DNA of 64,000 bases. Source: CAYPEL01 sp036479985. GTDB taxonomy: Bacteria; Pseudomonadota; Gammaproteobacteria; DSM-19610. A program made the position numbers and the translations under genes. Positions 62,206 to 64,000 of this stretch are shown piece after piece. The stretch lies in NCBI GenBank assembly GCA_965224815.1, contig CBDDAF010000003.1, positions 1,736,001 to 1,800,000 on the forward strand, in the 5' to 3' direction. The notes under the pieces are model-generated. The model was not told the origin of the DNA, ran no database searches, and saw only the letters and a list, made by a program, of their open reading frames with translations. How positions within the stretch are numbered: position 1 is the first letter of the stretch; the number at the start of each line of letters is the position of its first letter.

Positions 62206-63960
62206 ATGTCCGGCCGCATCCCGCAAAGTTTTATTGACGATCTCATTAATCGTATCGATATTGTTGAAGTCATCGATACCCACGTGCCCTTGAAAAAAAC
62301 CGGCCGTGACTTCTCAGCTTGCTGTCCGTTTCATAACGAAAAAACACCCTCTTTCACCGTCAGCCAGACAAAACAGTTTTTTCACTGCTTTGGCTGCGGT
62401 GCACACGGCAGCGTGATTGGCTTTCTTATGGATTATGACCATTTGGAATTTCCGGAAGCCGTTGAAGAACTGGCGCGTATCGCAGGCATACCCGTGCCAC
62501 GCGAGGCCGGCACTTATCCACAAAGCAAGCAACAAGGCCCGGATTTTTATGAAATTCTGGCTCAAGCAGACCGCTTTTATCAAACACAGTTACGCGAACA
62601 CCCAGAAGCAAGCCGTGCCGTCGATTATTTAAAAAATCGCGGCCTGAGTGGTGAAATTGCCGCACGCTTTGATATGGGTTATGCCCCACCTGGCTGGGAT
62701 GCATTGACCGCATCCCTGGACACAACAGCGCAAAAAACTGCCCATGAGTTAGGGCTACTGGTAGAACGCGATAATGGCGGCTTTTATGACCGCTTTCGTG
62801 ACCGCATCATGTTTCCTATCCGTGACCGGCGTGGCCGCGTCATTGGTTTTGGCGGACGCGTTCTGGGGGACGAAAAACCCAAGTACATGAATAGCCCGGA
62901 AAGTGCCGTCTTCCATAAAGGCCAGGAACTGTACGGCCTGTTTGAAGCCCGCAAACAGCAACGTGACCTGGATAGTTTGCTGGTCGTAGAAGGCTATATG
63001 GATGTCGTAGCGCTAGGTCAGCACGGTATCCATAATACTGTAGCAACGCTGGGAACTGCGACCACGGCTGAACATCTGGAACGTTTATACCGAGTTGTTG
63101 CTCAGGTTATTTTTTGTTTTGACGGTGACAACGCCGGGCGTAAAGCCGCCTGGCGGGCACTGGAAAATGCCTTACCCGTTATGCGCCAGGGGCGGGAAGC
63201 CAGGTTTCTATTCTTACCGGATGGCGAAGACCCGGATTCAATGGTGCGTAAGGAAGGCAAAGAACGTTTCCTGGAAAGGCTCGCGCAGTCTGTCCCACTT
63301 TCCGATTTTTTCTATGATGGCCTGAAACAACGCGTCGATACCCGCAGTAGCGATGGCCGTATACGGCTGGCTGATATGGCCCAACCGCTGCTGTTAAAGC
63401 TGCCTGACGATCTGTTTCGAGACATGATGCTAGAAAAGTTGGCAGAAATGACCCGTTTGAACAGCGCAACGATTCGGGAGCGCATCCTCAGCACAGACTT
63501 GAAACGGAACAATTCAGCACAAAGGCTGCCGAAACAGGAAGCGGGTCTCTCGCCCGTACGTACCGCGATCGGATTACTATTACACCAACCTGATCTGGCC
63601 CTAGTTGTAGATCTGCCTGCTAAATGGCAGATGCTCGAATTACCAGGCATAGCACTACTGGCTGAATTGCTCAAATTACTGCAAAACAATCCAACGATTC
63701 AGACCGGCGCCATACTTGAAAACTGGCGCGGTCGCCCCGATGAAAAGCACCTCGCAAAACTGGCCGCTATCCAGGTGGAAATAACCGAGGTCAAAAAGGA
63801 ATTTATTGATTCGTTAACACGTCTCGAAGAGAAATGGGTCGATCAACGCTGGGAAGTATTATTAGAACATCTTGCGGCCGGAAGCATGACAGAGGATCAA
63901 AAAAGTGAGTTTCAACAACTGCAAAAGGAACGCAATCCAAAAAACACTCAAGGAGGTTAA
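62206..63960 (+). CDS. dnaG: DNA primase
   Basis: Makes RNA primers for replication. The 584-residue protein has an N-terminal zinc-binding domain with C40, H43, C61 and C64 (CCPFHNEKTPSF...FHCFGCG), a central RNA-polymerase domain, and a Toprim fold (VVEGYMDVVALGQHG; FDGDNAGRKAA). A C-terminal DnaB-interacting helicase-binding domain (about 440-584) follows. The length is normal. Only about 40 nt of the downstream region remain in the window, presumably leading to rpoD. Confidence 0.97.
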   Translation: MSGRIPQSFIDDLINRIDIVEVIDTHVPLKKTGRDFSACCPFHNEKTPSFTVSQTKQFFHCFGCGAHGSVIGFLMDYDHLEFPEAVEELARIAGIPVPREAGTYPQSKQQGPDFYEILAQADRFYQTQLREHPEASRAVDYLKNRGLSGEIAARFDMGYAPPGWDALTASLDTTAQKTAHELGLLVERDNGGFYDRFRDRIMFPIRDRRGRVIGFGGRVLGDEKPKYMNSPESAVFHKGQELYGLFEARKQQRDLDSLLVVEGYMDVVALGQHGIHNTVATLGTATTAEHLERLYRVVAQVIFCFDGDNAGRKAAWRALENALPVMRQGREARFLFLPDGEDPDSMVRKEGKERFLERLAQSVPLSDFFYDGLKQRVDTRSSDGRIRLADMAQPLLLKLPDDLFRDMMLEKLAEMTRLNSATIRERILSTDLKRNNSAQRLPKQEAGLSPVRTAIGLLLHQPDLALVVDLPAKWQMLELPGIALLAELLKLLQNNPTIQTGAILENWRGRPDEKHLAKLAAIQVEITEVKKEFIDSLTRLEEKWVDQRWEVLLEHLAAGSMTEDQKSEFQQLQKERNPKNTQGG

Positions 63961-64000
63961 TGCTACAATTAAGAGTAGCAGAAATTTGGGTGATCAGTTA

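Noticed and set aside
63961..64000. Start of rpoD at the window edge
   Set aside because: Only about 40 nt remain, and no start codon with a supported reading frame can be assigned.

Overview
The window looks like part of the chromosome of a sulfur-oxidising, CO2-fixing gammaproteobacterium. Its moderate GC content, the rpsU-yqeY-dnaG order, and the Gammaproteobacteria-like PurC/E/K, Slt, MidA and SoeABC proteins all fit this. The species cannot be read from the sequence. I see no rRNA, tRNA, CRISPR array, prophage or transposase gene.

Layout. (1) 0.2-8.1 kb: phosphoribulokinase, several small unknown genes, a DsrE-like protein, heme A synthase, a cytochrome c, a DUF302 protein, a CPBP membrane protease, and purC facing purE-purK. 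(2) 8.2-19.4 kb is a carbon and sulfur block. It holds a CbbR-type regulator with an odd insertion in its DNA-binding helix, a frameshifted sixA, sulfide:quinone oxidoreductase, and a leftward operon cbbL-cbbS-orf103-cbbQ-cbbO-orf137-histidine phosphatase. Divergent from cbbL is a 378-residue protein with a carbonic-anhydrase-like (LCIB-type) Cys/Asp...His...Cys signature. (3) 19.6-26.7 kb is a signalling block: two diguanylate cyclases with I-sites, a FixL/FixJ-like pair translationally coupled to a diheme cytochrome c peroxidase, and a PilZ protein. (4) 26.9-36.3 kb is a dissolved-inorganic-carbon uptake cluster: DabA (DUF2309) embedded among four ND4/ND5-type membrane subunits. (5) 36.4-49.8 kb: lipid enzymes, a degenerate HMA protein, a LysR regulator facing an SLC13-type transporter, ATP sulfurylase, a Nudix-ThiE fusion, sulfite dehydrogenase soeABC, and a TauE/SafE exporter. 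(6) 50-64 kb is housekeeping: slt, an NDUFA9-like protein, cca, an L,D-transpeptidase, uppP, midA-folK-folB, plsY, tsaD, rpsU, yqeY and dnaG.

How the genes work together. Sulfide is oxidised by SQR and sulfite by SoeABC. Sat can recover ATP from APS, and TauE/SafE and SLC13 proteins may move sulfur anions. This energy supports the Calvin cycle (PRK, form I RuBisCO, CbbQO activase). No carboxysome genes are present here, so CO2 supply may rest on the DAB cluster and perhaps on the LCIB-like protein.

A family of about 110-150 bp palindromic repeats, with six nearly complete copies and one half copy, sits just downstream of gene 3' ends throughout the window. Some copies carry matched changes in both palindrome arms, and one supplies the last codons and stop of the L,D-transpeptidase gene.
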